34,294 nt of DNA. Origin: JACMJP01 sp046160675 (GTDB lineage: Bacteria; Bacteroidota; Bacteroidia; Chitinophagales; BACL12). Each line of letters begins with the position of its first letter. Position 1 is the first letter of the stretch. Location of the stretch: contig JBJXHH010000194.1 of the NCBI GenBank assembly GCA_046160675.1, positions 1 to 34,294 of the forward strand, written 5' to 3'. A program made the translations under genes and the position numbers. Of this stretch, positions 8,629 through 18,375 are shown one piece after another. Under the pieces are notes generated by a model, which ran no database searches, was not told the DNA's origin, and worked only from the letters and a program-made list of their open reading frames with translations.

Positions 8629-9303
8629 ATGAATTTTCTCTCCCATTTTTATCATGAACTGCCATGCGATAATGCATATTTCGCCTGTGGGGTAATTTTA
8701 CCAGATATTTTATCAAACTATTCCAGCCGATCAGGAGAGATTGTAAAAATCCATCCGGGTAAAATTGTAGACTCAGACAATGGGAAGTTTCAAGCTATCA
8801 GTGAGGGGATCAGGCAGCATCATTTTGTTGACGGCTTTTTTCATGATTCTGATTTTTTCTCAAAAAATACAAATACAATAGATGAAGTGATACGTAAGTA
8901 TACATTTAGTTGCTTTGAAAGAAGGCTGTTTGCATTCAATCATGTTTTACTGGAGTTGATGCTAGATAGAAAGATACTTTTAGAGGAGCAGAAAGTTTGT
9001 AACCAGATGTATGCATTACTTGACCAGGTAGAACCGGAAATTCTTGAAGATTTCATACGACTAAATTCCCAATCTCGTGAACCCCGAAAAGTTACCCAAC
9101 ATTACCTCGGTTTTTGCAGCCACCGGTTTGTATACGATTACATACAAAACAACGTTCTTATCAATATTCTGAACCGGATAAACCAGCGTTTGGGGAACCC
9201 TGTGTTCAGTGCAACGGACAATATACACTTAACATCTGTAATCTATGACATTGAAAAGAGGCTGCTTCCGCAAAAGTTTCCTAAATTTCTGCCTGAATCC
9301 TGA
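8629..9303 (+). CDS. ACP phosphodiesterase (AcpH)-like protein
   Basis: A 224-residue protein resembling the AcpH family, which removes 4'-phosphopantetheine from acyl carrier protein. Family-like features are the opening MNFLSHFYHE, the ACGVILPDIL segment, and GIRQHHFVDGFFHDSDFF (an I-x-x-H-x-x-x-D-x-x-x-H/D metal-type pattern), with a later histidine near HYLGFCSHRFVYDY. Identity to classical AcpH is not high, so the exact substrate is unsure. I start at the ATG at 8629, where the conserved MNFLxH begins, not at 8596. The stop is 7 bp before the PorV2-like gene, so the two form an operon. Confidence 0.6.
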   Translation: MNFLSHFYHELPCDNAYFACGVILPDILSNYSSRSGEIVKIHPGKIVDSDNGKFQAISEGIRQHHFVDGFFHDSDFFSKNTNTIDEVIRKYTFSCFERRLFAFNHVLLELMLDRKILLEEQKVCNQMYALLDQVEPEILEDFIRLNSQSREPRKVTQHYLGFCSHRFVYDYIQNNVLINILNRINQRLGNPVFSATDNIHLTSVIYDIEKRLLPQKFPKFLPES

Positions 9304-9310
9304 AAAAAAC

Positions 9311-10402
9311 ATGACCCGTTATTTTATCATTTTTTACTTAGTTAGCAGCACTTGCATTCTATCTGCGCAAGATAATACTCCCAAGTACAGTAACGAATTC
9401 CTTTCCATAGGTGTATCAGCCCGTGCACTCGGTATGAGCGGCTCAGTTGTGGCAAGTGTGGATGATGCCACTGCCGGATACTGGAATCCTGCTGGTCTGC
9501 AATCTGTGACTAGCAATCTTCAACTTGCGCTTATGCATGCTGAATATTTTGCAGGTATTGCAAAGTTTGACTACGGTTCATTGGCAATCCCCTTAAAGGA
9601 CTCTATGAGCACCCTTGGGTTTTCTTTGATTCGTTTCGGGGTTGATGATATTCCGAATACACTATATCTGATTGAACCTGATGGCAGTATAAACTATGAC
9701 AACATCGTTTCTTTCTCGGTGGCTGATTATGCATTCCTTGGTTCTTATGCAAGGCAATTGGCATGGCACAACCTGAAACTTGGCGGTAATGTAAAAGTTG
9801 TACACAGAATTGCCGGTGAATTTGCCACCGCCTGGGGTTTTGGTTTAGACCTGGGAGCTCAGATGGAAGTAAACAATTGGAAATTCGGTGCAATGGCCAG
9901 AGATGTTACCTCTACATTCAATGCCTGGAGTTTCAGTTTTACTGAGGAAGAACAAGCAATCCTTGAATCAACAGGGAACATCGTTCCTGAAAACTCAATA
10001 GAGATAACAACACCCAAACTTATCCTCGGAGCAGCTTACCAGTTCAACATTGGAGAAAACTTCGGTTTGATGCCTGAGTTAAATGCGGATATAACCACAG
10101 ATGGAAGAAGAAATGTACTTGTAAGTGCCGACCCTCTGAGTATTGATCCGCATTTGGGGCTGGAAGCAAATTATAGAGAGTTCATTTACCTGCGGGGTGG
10201 AATTGGAAATATCCAGCGCATTATCCCCGATGAGAAATTTACGGAAAGCTGGGCTGTGCAACCCAACATGGGGCTTGGATTAGTGATTGGACCCATAAAA
10301 CTGGATTACGCTTATACTAACATTGGAAAACAAAGTGAGGTATTATACTCACATGTATTTAGTCTTTTGTTTAATGTGAACAAAACTTCGATCGGAAATT
10401 GA
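9311..10402 (+). CDS. porV2: PorV2-like outer-membrane protein (PorV/PorQ family)
   Basis: A 363-residue outer-membrane barrel of the PorV/PorQ (UPF0164) family. In T9SS, PorV shuttles cargo from the translocon to the PorU sortase. The signal peptide ends at about residue 20 (ILSAQ), and the family signature follows: FLSIGVSARALGMSGS and DDATAGYWNPAGL. The rest is alternating beta strands ending in LLFNVN plus a short tail. The frame is open upstream to 9245, but the signal peptide begins at the ATG at 9311, directly behind the AcpH-like stop. The partner peptidase starts 76 bp downstream. The pairing supports PorV2 over PorQ; the symbol is tentative. Confidence 0.75.
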   Translation: MTRYFIIFYLVSSTCILSAQDNTPKYSNEFLSIGVSARALGMSGSVVASVDDATAGYWNPAGLQSVTSNLQLALMHAEYFAGIAKFDYGSLAIPLKDSMSTLGFSLIRFGVDDIPNTLYLIEPDGSINYDNIVSFSVADYAFLGSYARQLAWHNLKLGGNVKVVHRIAGEFATAWGFGLDLGAQMEVNNWKFGAMARDVTSTFNAWSFSFTEEEQAILESTGNIVPENSIEITTPKLILGAAYQFNIGENFGLMPELNADITTDGRRNVLVSADPLSIDPHLGLEANYREFIYLRGGIGNIQRIIPDEKFTESWAVQPNMGLGLVIGPIKLDYAYTNIGKQSEVLYSHVFSLLFNVNKTSIGN

Positions 10403-10478
10403 TTTTTAAATCAATATCTTAGTGTTCAATTTTTGCAGCATGTAAGATGAATAAAACAAAAACCATCAAACAGATTAC

Positions 10479-13400
10479 ATGATTAGATTTTTACCCGCGG
10501 TAATATTTTTATTCTCTTCACTCCATACTTTTTCTCAACCTTACGGTAATGAATGGATCAACTATGATCAGAAGTATGTGAGGATGGATATTACAGAAAC
10601 TGCGCTTTACCGAATTGATCATACTGCATTATCTGAAATAATTACCAGCACAGGCTCATCATTGTCTTCCATTGACCCCAGGAATTTTCAGATCTTTCAT
10701 AACGGTTCTGAACAATACATTCACATAGAAGGTGAAAGCGATGGTGAATTTGACTTATCTGATTTTATTGAATTTTTTGGAATAAAGAATGATGGCTCAG
10801 TGGATGCCGGTCTTTATAATAACCCCGATGAACAGTTACAAACTTACACCAGCTTATATACCGACACATCAGCGTATTTCTTAACCTGGAATACCTCCAC
10901 TTCTAACAAAAGGCAAACTTTACTTGACAATACATTAACCAGCCTTCCATCTGCCGAGCAATATTGTAAATACCAAAGTTTATACCTCTGGGGCGCTCCC
11001 TATGGTTCTGCAAAATACTGCCCGGGGAAAGTAGTATTTAATGAACTTTATCACTCAACATATGGGCCGGGTGAAGGATTTACAAGCGAAACATATTCAA
11101 ACTCAAATTATCCAATTACGATTTCTACTCCGCATATTTATACAGGTACATCATTTACCCCCACTTTCGCCACAGCCATTATCACCACCAATATAACCGA
11201 ACATTTCGTAGAAGTAGATCTTAACGGACTGAACATAATTGATACAACGCTTTACAATGCTCTTACCCTGAAATACAATCTGAACATCAGTGTCTCCGAT
11301 TTGCTTGAAACAAATACTATTTATTATAAATCTCTTGCAGGTGCAATTGACAAACAACGGTATGCATATGCAAGAATCATATACCCTCGGCAATATAATT
11401 TTGACAACGTTTCAAGAACACAGTTCACATTATCACCTGTTTCATCTTCTGAAAAATATCTAGAGGTGAGCAACTTCGACGAAAAATCCACCAGCCCGGT
11501 CATGTATGACCTTACTGATAATAAACGAATGATTGCTGTGGTGGAAAGTGATATTTCAAAATTTCACCTGGAATACGACGCAAAAAATCATGAAGTTTAC
11601 ATCAGCAGCCAGGATGTTTCTGATATAAAATCTATCACCTCTTACACACCCGTCACTTTTATTGATTTTCATGACGAAACCAACCAGGGTGATTATTTAA
11701 TTATTTCTCATCCTGCACTCTATTCTGATGATGCAGGAATAAATTGGGTAGAAAACTACCGGGAATACAGAGGTTCCTTAGCAGGGGGGAATTATGTTTC
11801 GAAGATTATTAATGTGCAGCAACTTTATGATCAGTTTTCTTACGGCATTAAAAAGCATCCGCTTGCTATCCGCAATTTCGCATTATTTGCAAAAGACAGT
11901 TTTGAACTTGACCCGAAATATGTTTTTCTCATCGGTAAATCTTATACTTATGATCTCACCAGGCCCACTGACTCAGACCTTAATGAATGGGGATTAAACT
12001 ACGTTCCAACTTTTGGTTTTCCGGGTTCTGATAATTTATTGATGTGCCGTCAGGGTTCTTTAGCCCCTGAAATTTCAATCGGCAGATTAACTACAAATCA
12101 ACCTGATGATGTAAGAAAATATTATGAAAAAGTTGTAGAATACGAGGCCGTTCAGGCAAATACAACACAAACAGTTGAAAATAAAGCCTGGATGAAGAAT
12201 GTTCTACATTTTGCAGGCGGATTCACAGATTATGAACAAGATCTTTTTGATGATTACCTTACTAATTATGGAATCATTATAAAGGATACCTTGTATGGCG
12301 CCCATGTTCAGCAATTTAATAAAACTACAACTGACCCTATACTTTACTCATCCACCGAATATCTTGATTCCATTGTTAATGCTGGTGTTTCACTTATGAC
12401 CTTTTTCGGGCATGCAGCAGCGAGTACATTTGATTATAACATCGGCCAGCCAGAAGATTTTGATAATTTCGGAAAATACTTTGTTGTGTTCAGTAATGGT
12501 TGCAATACAGCCGCCATTCATGGATATGACGTTACCCTCACAGAAGAATTTGTACTGGAAGAAGATAAAGCAGCTGTAGGTTTTATTGCAGCTTCTACTT
12601 TTTCAGTTGCTTCAAGTTTATATACTTACGGCCAAATTTTTTATAATGAGCTAGCAGATAAAAGTTATCTATACGGACTTGGAGATATGCTCAAAGCTAC
12701 CAATGATTCAATAGACGGAACGGGAGATTTGGGTTTGCAACTCACCACGGAACATACTACACTGCAGGGAGATCCGGCTTTGAGGTTAAATTCCCATTCA
12801 AAACCCGACTACGCTATAGAAGCCCCTTATGTATTCTTTGACCCTCCTCTGCTCTCTACTGCAATTGATTCATTTACCATGAACATTGTAGTTAGTAACC
12901 TGGGAATGGCCATTGACACTAGTTATTTTGTGGAAGTGGTAAGGCATAAACCTGGTGGAACAACAACAACTTATTTTAATCAGTTTGATGCTACTTATTT
13001 CCGGGACACATTAAAAATAAAATTCTTTACTGACCCGGATGCCGGCGTAGGTGAAAATATCTTTGATATTCATATCGATAATACAGAATTCATTACAGAG
13101 CTTGATGAGTACAATAATATCCTTTCTGTAAATGCTTATGTTATCTCCAATGATGCTATCCCTATTTATCCATTCGATTTTGCTCTCATGAATCATGCGC
13201 CCGAATATCTTGCTGCTTCCACTGCAGATGTTTTCGCAGCAGAAAAACAATTTGTGATGCAGATAGATACTACTAAAAACTTCAATAGCCCAATACTGCA
13301 AACAACAAATGTAACGGAAAGCGGAGGGGTAATAAAGTGGAACTCACCACCAATAAGTTGGTTGGATTCAGTAGTGTATTACTGGCGTATCAGTTTAGAT

Positions 13401-15503
13401 ACTTTGTATGATAATGAGTTTATTTGGCGTTATCATTCATTCATACATAAACCTGGCCTTGAAACCGGTTGGAATCAAAGTCATTATTTCCAATATCAAT
13501 ATGACAATCTGACTAACATATTGCTTAAACCAAGCCGGGAATTTGAGTTCGTAACTGACTATCAAACATATTATTTACACACGGGTTTTGATGTTGAATG
13601 GTTTGAAACTTACAGTTTGAAAAACAGCGAACTTATAGCAACAGCATCTTGTGTCGGGGAAGGATTTTTAATGTTTATAATTGATGATGCTACAGGTGAA
13701 ACTATAGAGACCTATGACATTGGTGGTGTTGGAAGTGATATTGATACAGGCCCATTCGGAGATACATATTGTAGTGAAAGCTGGGTTACAAGGCCTTACC
13801 AGCAATTTTATACAAACAACACGGAAGACCGTTTAGACCTTTACAATTTTTTAAACAGCGTTGAAGACAGCAGTACAATTATCATATACAACTATGGCGA
13901 TCCGCATTTTTACGACTGGGCTGATGACGAAGTAAGTGCCGGATTTAACCTGATGGATGTGTTTGAAAGTTATGGTGCTTCTGGAGCTATGGCAGCGGCT
14001 GATGTTGAAGAAGGAAGAGGTTACATTATGCGAACCAAAAAAGGCAATCCTTCCACAACAATAGAGGTAATTGGATTGCCCGGGGAGATTATTGATGCAG
14101 AGTTTTTAGTTTCAGAATTTTGGTACACTGGAGATCTTGAAACACCGCTTATAGGCCCTGCAAGTGCTTGGGATAAAATAAAATGGAAACTTTCTACTGA
14201 AGATACTTTGCCCACTGACATCAATTCTATTGATGTAATAGGCATTTCCCCTGCTGGGCTAGACTTCAATGTATATGAAGGTTTAACATCATTTGATACT
14301 TCTATCGCGGGTTTAAGCGCTACAGAGTTTCCATTCATTAAACTTCGTTTAAACACCAGGGACGATACCTTGAGAACCCCTACACAAGTTGATTATTTGC
14401 GGGCAATCTATTCTCCTGTTCCAGAGTGTGCACTAAATCCTAATATTCAATATAGTATATCCACCGATAGCTTGCAACAAGGTGATGTTGTAAGTATGAG
14501 CATCGCTATAACCAACGTAAGTGAACTTGCTATGGATAGTTTACTCATTAGTTATAGCATTATCGGGCAGAATAATATTGAATACGCAATCCCCTACCCT
14601 AAGCTGGACTCTTTACTTAGTAATGAAACCATGATAAGTAATTTACAATTTAATACTAGGGATTATCCGCCAGGTATGAATATATTATTTGTTGAAGTAA
14701 ACCCTGATAATGATCAACCTGAACAATATCATTTCAACAACCTTGGTTTCATCCCTTTGTATGTGCAGCCTGATTTCGCAAACCCCCTGCTGGACGTAAC
14801 ATTTGATGGTATTCACATTCTTGATGGAGATATTGTTTCTGCCGAACCTGAAATAATGATTCAGCTAAAAGATGAAAACATTTTTCTTGCGCTGGATGAT
14901 ACCAGTTACATTAATGTTCAGTTAAAGCATCCGGATGGAACAATCACTGACCATAGTTATGATGATATTACACTGAAATTTTTTCCCGCTGACACGAGTA
15001 ATCTCTTAGGCAATAACACGGCAAAAGTTCAATTCCTTCCCGGCAAATTAACGGATGGGGTTTATGAGTTATTAGTGAACGGTGAGGACGTATCAGGAAA
15101 TGATGCCGGAGAAACAATTGATTATTCCATTTCTTTTGAAGTGATAAATAAACCAATGCTCAGCAATGTGTTCAATTACCCGAATCCATTCACAACTCAA
15201 ACAAGGTTTGTATTTACTCTTACCGGCAGTGAAATTCCTGAGTATTTCAAGATACAAGTGATGACCATTTCAGGAAAAGTGATTAGGGAGATTATGCGCA
15301 ATGAATTAGGCGAACTACATATTGGTACCAATATAACAGAATTTGCTTGGGACGGGACTGACCGCTACGGAGACCCGGTTGCAAACGGGTTATATTTATA
15401 CAGGGTGGTTGCAAGATTAGAGGGTAAAGAGCTTGAAAAATATGAAACCAACACAGATACCTATTTCAATAATGGATGGGGAAAGATGTACCTTGCCCGA
15501 TAG
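10479..15503 (+). CDS. porU2: PorU2-like type IX secretion sortase (C25 cysteine peptidase)
   Basis: A 1674-residue secreted C25-type (gingipain fold) cysteine peptidase. The signal peptide is residues 1-19 (FSQ). A beta-rich prodomain-like region (20-400) precedes the peptidase (about 405-770), which contains GDYLIISHP, LYDQFSYG and AIRNF segments typical of PorU proteins. The catalytic pair is H645 (FFGHAAAS) and C675 (SNGCNTA). CARDB-like beta-sandwich domains follow near 795-890 and 1315-1420. The last 115 residues form a FlgD-like/T9SS C-terminal domain (NYPNPF through GLYLYRVV). Canonical PorU is shorter and usually has GHG at the histidine. In the T9SS, PorU cleaves the cargo tail and attaches the protein to surface lipopolysaccharide; whether this paralogue does so is inference. 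Confidence 0.85.
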   Translation: MIRFLPAVIFLFSSLHTFSQPYGNEWINYDQKYVRMDITETALYRIDHTALSEIITSTGSSLSSIDPRNFQIFHNGSEQYIHIEGESDGEFDLSDFIEFFGIKNDGSVDAGLYNNPDEQLQTYTSLYTDTSAYFLTWNTSTSNKRQTLLDNTLTSLPSAEQYCKYQSLYLWGAPYGSAKYCPGKVVFNELYHSTYGPGEGFTSETYSNSNYPITISTPHIYTGTSFTPTFATAIITTNITEHFVEVDLNGLNIIDTTLYNALTLKYNLNISVSDLLETNTIYYKSLAGAIDKQRYAYARIIYPRQYNFDNVSRTQFTLSPVSSSEKYLEVSNFDEKSTSPVMYDLTDNKRMIAVVESDISKFHLEYDAKNHEVYISSQDVSDIKSITSYTPVTFIDFHDETNQGDYLIISHPALYSDDAGINWVENYREYRGSLAGGNYVSKIINVQQLYDQFSYGIKKHPLAIRNFALFAKDSFELDPKYVFLIGKSYTYDLTRPTDSDLNEWGLNYVPTFGFPGSDNLLMCRQGSLAPEISIGRLTTNQPDDVRKYYEKVVEYEAVQANTTQTVENKAWMKNVLHFAGGFTDYEQDLFDDYLTNYGIIIKDTLYGAHVQQFNKTTTDPILYSSTEYLDSIVNAGVSLMTFFGHAAASTFDYNIGQPEDFDNFGKYFVVFSNGCNTAAIHGYDVTLTEEFVLEEDKAAVGFIAASTFSVASSLYTYGQIFYNELADKSYLYGLGDMLKATNDSIDGTGDLGLQLTTEHTTLQGDPALRLNSHSKPDYAIEAPYVFFDPPLLSTAIDSFTMNIVVSNLGMAIDTSYFVEVVRHKPGGTTTTYFNQFDATYFRDTLKIKFFTDPDAGVGENIFDIHIDNTEFITELDEYNNILSVNAYVISNDAIPIYPFDFALMNHAPEYLAASTADVFAAEKQFVMQIDTTKNFNSPILQTTNVTESGGVIKWNSPPISWLDSVVYYWRISLDTLYDNEFIWRYHSFIHKPGLETGWNQSHYFQYQYDNLTNILLKPSREFEFVTDYQTYYLHTGFDVEWFETYSLKNSELIATASCVGEGFLMFIIDDATGETIETYDIGGVGSDIDTGPFGDTYCSESWVTRPYQQFYTNNTEDRLDLYNFLNSVEDSSTIIIYNYGDPHFYDWADDEVSAGFNLMDVFESYGASGAMAAADVEEGRGYIMRTKKGNPSTTIEVIGLPGEIIDAEFLVSEFWYTGDLETPLIGPASAWDKIKWKLSTEDTLPTDINSIDVIGISPAGLDFNVYEGLTSFDTSIAGLSATEFPFIKLRLNTRDDTLRTPTQVDYLRAIYSPVPECALNPNIQYSISTDSLQQGDVVSMSIAITNVSELAMDSLLISYSIIGQNNIEYAIPYPKLDSLLSNETMISNLQFNTRDYPPGMNILFVEVNPDNDQPEQYHFNNLGFIPLYVQPDFANPLLDVTFDGIHILDGDIVSAEPEIMIQLKDENIFLALDDTSYINVQLKHPDGTITDHSYDDITLKFFPADTSNLLGNNTAKVQFLPGKLTDGVYELLVNGEDVSGNDAGETIDYSISFEVINKPMLSNVFNYPNPFTTQTRFVFTLTGSEIPEYFKIQVMTISGKVIREIMRNELGELHIGTNITEFAWDGTDRYGDPVANGLYLYRVVARLEGKELEKYETNTDTYFNNGWGKMYLAR

Positions 15504-15654
15504 CTTTAGCCTCTTAGGATTCCAATACACCGTAAAATTGTCTACTACCATATTACTGATTTTCAATTACTTATTACCTACATTGTATCTTCTATCGTTT
15601 GCTTTTAATTGGAAGTCTGCATTTATTGTACTGGATTCATGTAGTTACATGGAC

Positions 15655-15662
15655 TAATCTTG
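15655..15662 (+). promoter_or_regulatory. Possible -7 element for the lipocalin-like lipoprotein
   Basis: TAATCTTG differs at one position from TAnnTTTG and lies 36 bp before the ATG at 15699. The 195-bp gap in which it sits (15504-15698) holds no other convincing signal. Confidence 0.35.
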
Positions 15663-15698
15663 CAGTATAAATTTTATAACAATTAAAAAACTCTAATT

Positions 15699-16142
15699 AT
15701 GTTGTTAAGCAAAAAAGTAATGGTAGTACCTGCTATGCTGGTAAGCCTTGTTCTGTTCATGACATCATGCAGCAAAGAACAAATCCTTCCTGTTGATGAT
15801 GAAGCTCTTCTTTCAAATGAAATTCTTGAGCGTCAACCCTCTCCGGGAATGTACACTATCTCAAGATTCATTGATACGGGAGGTGATGAAACCGCACAAT
15901 TTTCCGGATATACTTTTGAATTTCAGGAAGATGGTGGATTTATAGCTACAACGAATACGGGCTCTGTATTCGAAGGATTTTGGGATTTGAACACTGCAGA
16001 AACAATGATGGAAATTTCGATTACAGGCACTGCAGCACTCGATGACCTGGATGATGACAACTGGACGGTGAATCGCATTACTGACTTGCGCATTCGTATC
16101 AGTGCACCAGGCCCTGACAGAGTTCAGTTCGCAAAGATGTGA
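15699..16142 (+). CDS. Lipocalin-like lipoprotein, function unknown
   Basis: A 147-residue predicted lipoprotein whose signal peptide ends in FMTSC (lipidated C24). The mature part is beta-rich: YTISRFIDTGGDETAQFSG, YTFEFQEDGGFIA, a GxW-like EGFWDL turn and a final strand RITDLRIRIS. This layout resembles small lipocalin-like Bacteroidota lipoproteins, but ligand and role are unknown. The gene is monocistronic, bounded downstream by a strong bidirectional terminator and convergent with ybjQ. Confidence 0.7.
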   Translation: MLLSKKVMVVPAMLVSLVLFMTSCSKEQILPVDDEALLSNEILERQPSPGMYTISRFIDTGGDETAQFSGYTFEFQEDGGFIATTNTGSVFEGFWDLNTAETMMEISITGTAALDDLDDDNWTVNRITDLRIRISAPGPDRVQFAKM

Positions 16143-16160
16143 TTGTGAAAAAAGGATAGA

Positions 16161-16187
16161 AAATGCCGGCTCAAGACCGGCATTTTT
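16161..16187. terminator. Bidirectional intrinsic terminator between convergent genes
   Basis: A 9-bp perfect stem (AAATGCCGG at 16161-16169 with CCGGCATTT at 16177-16185) encloses a 7-base loop and is followed by a T run on the plus strand. The A-rich stretch before it supplies Ts on the minus strand, so it can end both the lipoprotein transcript and ybjQ. Confidence 0.85.
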
Positions 16188-16194
16188 GTTTATG

Positions 16195-16515
16195 TCATTC
16201 TCCTAAAATTACAGCTGTTCCGCTTACGGCCACCATTAACATACTTCCATTACCAACGGTTTCATAATCAAGATCAACGCCTATAATTGCATTAGCCCCC
16301 ATTTGCTGAGCAGCCTCTTCCATTTCCTGCAAAGCTATTTTTTTTGCTTCCCTAAGAACCTCTTCATAAGCACCGCTTCTACCGCCTACAATATCTCTTA
16401 TTCCTGCAAACAAATCCTTGATGATATTTGCACCAATAATGGTTTCACCACTCACCAGGCCCAGATATTTTGAAATGTTCTTTCCTTCAATAGATGTTGT
16501 TGTCGTAATTGTCAT
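16195..16515 (-). CDS. YbjQ/UPF0145 family protein
   Basis: A 106-residue YbjQ-family protein, a small pentamer-forming fold often labelled heavy-metal-binding, though a metal role is not established. Family landmarks are MTITTTTSIEGKNI, GLVSGETIIGANI, FAGIRDIVGGRSGAYE, and the alpha-helical EALREAKKIAL-type stretch, then MGANAIIGVDLDYETVG and MLMVAVSGTAV. A start at 16545 would add ten residues with no family support, so the ATG at 16515 is preferred. It is separated from the upstream protease gene by a terminator and so is transcribed alone. Confidence 0.88.
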   Translation of the reverse strand: MTITTTTSIEGKNISKYLGLVSGETIIGANIIKDLFAGIRDIVGGRSGAYEEVLREAKKIALQEMEEAAQQMGANAIIGVDLDYETVGNGSMLMVAVSGTAVILGE

Positions 16516-16552
16516 GTTATTTTTTAGGAATAATGACGAAGCCATACGATCT

Positions 16553-16591
16553 ATATTGTAAAAAAAAATGCCGGGTAACTTTTACCCGGCA
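16553..16591 (-). terminator. Intrinsic terminator of the S41 protease gene
   Basis: TGCCGGGTAA (16569-16578) pairs perfectly with TTACCCGGCA (16582-16591) around a 3-base loop. On the minus strand it is followed by a run of eight or more Ts. It begins about 22 bp beyond the protease stop codon. Confidence 0.9.
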
Positions 16592-16613
16592 AATAATATA
16601 ATTTTCAAAAAAA

Positions 16614-18251
16614 TTATTTTGCAGTAATCTTCATTTTCTTAAATGTATTATCATGCATAGCTTCCAGCGCTTTTAAGTAAGCATCGTCAGCCGTATTGTA
16701 TACATACCAGAATGCTTCAAACCCAAATAAATCCCGGGCAATACTTGATTTAATAAAGACCGACAACCTTTTTTCGCATTGTTTAAACTGTTCTTCATCA
16801 TAGGTTACTGAATCATTTTCTGCATACGCAAAAAATGCGTTCCATACATTTTCGTCCATCAAAAAGTCTTTCTCAAAACTTACTACGTCTTTAAATTTTG
16901 CGTTGAAATCCTCCCTGTTATCGTTCACATAAGATAAAGCAAACTGGTTCACAATTCCCCTTCCAACTACATCACTATAATAATCACTCACCCATGAGGT
17001 ATCAATAGGAATAAAGATATCAGGCATAATTCCACCTCCTCCGTACACCAGCCTGTTTGCCCTTTTTGTGTAATACTTTAGGGAGTCAGGAAATGAAATC
17101 GTAGTATCAGAAAATAATTCGCCCTCTTTAAATCGGTTGGCTATGTCTTCATGATATTTTTCTAACCCCTCTTCATAAGGTTTTTGAATACTTCTTCCGG
17201 AAGGTGTAAAATATCTTGAAACTGTTAGGCGCATAGCACTTCCGTCAGGCAAAGTAAAGGCTCTTTGCACTAATCCTTTACCAAAACTTCTACGGCCAAT
17301 TACTAAGGCTCTATCCCAATCTTGCAGAGCTCCGGAAACAATTTCACTGGCGCTTGCGCTTCCTTCATCAATCAATACAATTACTTTACCTTCTTGTAAT
17401 GCACCGTATGATGTTGCATAATCATTTTGCCGCGGGTATGATTTTCCCTCTGCATATACTACAAGTTTTCCTTCATCCAGAAATTCATCAGCCATAGCCA
17501 CGGCAGCGCTCATATATCCTCCGCCATTTCCCCTTAAATCAAGTATTAGGTCTTGCATACCTTCAGCTTTCAACTCGTTTAAAGCAGAATTGAATTCTTC
17601 AGCGGTAGTAGCTGCAAATTTACTAACCCGGATATACCCGGTTTCAGGGTCAGCCATGTAACTTGCATCTACACTGTAAAGCGGTATTACATCACGGGTG
17701 ATTTTAAATTCCAGGTTTTTACTAATGCCTTTTCTTTTAATCGCAACATCCACGGATGTCCCTTTTTTACCTCTTAGCCTATCAGTTACCCCTTTATTAC
17801 TTATACCAGTACCGGCAACTTCTTCGCCGTCTATAATCACAATTTTATCCCCGCTCAAGACTCCGACTTTTTCACTAGGGCCTCCAGAAATAGTATTAAC
17901 TACTATGATTGTATCTTTTAAGATATTAAACTGAATCCCTACTCCTTCAAAGTTTCCCTCCAGTGGCTCGTTAGCTTGTTTCATTTCTTCTTCAGTAAAA
18001 TACACCGAATGTGGATCGAGTTTCTCTAAAACAGAAACAATAGCATCTTGTACAAGCATCCCTTCATCGACTTGGTCCATGTATTTTGCATCCAATATCT
18101 CAAGGAAACGTTCCATTTTCTGCATGGCTTCTTCGCTTGTAAGTCCACTCGCCGCCTCACTGGTAGAGGGTTCGGTTTGTGAAAGTGCCGGTATTGCCTG
18201 AAGCAAAAACAACAAAAACATGGTTTTTAGCGAAACTACTTTTATATTCAT
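16614..18251 (-). CDS. S41 family C-terminal processing protease (carboxyl-terminal protease)
   Basis: A 545-residue periplasmic serine protease of the CtpA/Tsp family, which cleaves proteins near their C-termini. It has a signal peptide (about 1-25, PALSQ) and an N-terminal helical segment with the LDPHSVYFT motif (78-86). A PDZ domain (about 100-185) carries GVGIQF and GDKIVIIDG. The S41 catalytic domain contains LDLRGNGGG (237-245). The catalytic dyad is S300 (GSASASE) and K325 (SFGKG), with the 25-residue spacing known from Tsp. A C-terminal domain of about 150 residues follows. It is monocistronic, ended by the hairpin at 16569-16591. Confidence 0.95.
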   Translation of the reverse strand: MNIKVVSLKTMFLLFLLQAIPALSQTEPSTSEAASGLTSEEAMQKMERFLEILDAKYMDQVDEGMLVQDAIVSVLEKLDPHSVYFTEEEMKQANEPLEGNFEGVGIQFNILKDTIIVVNTISGGPSEKVGVLSGDKIVIIDGEEVAGTGISNKGVTDRLRGKKGTSVDVAIKRKGISKNLEFKITRDVIPLYSVDASYMADPETGYIRVSKFAATTAEEFNSALNELKAEGMQDLILDLRGNGGGYMSAAVAMADEFLDEGKLVVYAEGKSYPRQNDYATSYGALQEGKVIVLIDEGSASASEIVSGALQDWDRALVIGRRSFGKGLVQRAFTLPDGSAMRLTVSRYFTPSGRSIQKPYEEGLEKYHEDIANRFKEGELFSDTTISFPDSLKYYTKRANRLVYGGGGIMPDIFIPIDTSWVSDYYSDVVGRGIVNQFALSYVNDNREDFNAKFKDVVSFEKDFLMDENVWNAFFAYAENDSVTYDEEQFKQCEKRLSVFIKSSIARDLFGFEAFWYVYNTADDAYLKALEAMHDNTFKKMKITAK

Positions 18252-18375
18252 TTTCCTGATTTTTTTTGTGAAGTAAACAAAAATTTCGATTTCTTGATAT
18301 TGTTAACGATGCAAAGTTGTTTTTGTATCCATACTTAACATACTTTAACTCCTTATTAGATTGGGATTAGATGTA

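Noticed and set aside
9245..9310. Longer N-terminus for the PorV2-like gene overlapping the AcpH-like gene
   Set aside because: The signal peptide clearly begins at the ATG at 9311, and the extra residues are out of character for an exported protein.
10398..10415. ATTGATTT/AAATCAAT palindrome after the PorV2-like gene
   Set aside because: All AT-rich with a 2-base loop and no following T run; too weak for a terminator between two operon genes.
15433..15657. 74-codon frame overlapping the end of porU2
   Set aside because: It mostly reads through the intergenic gap with hydrophobic low-complexity sequence and has no start signal.
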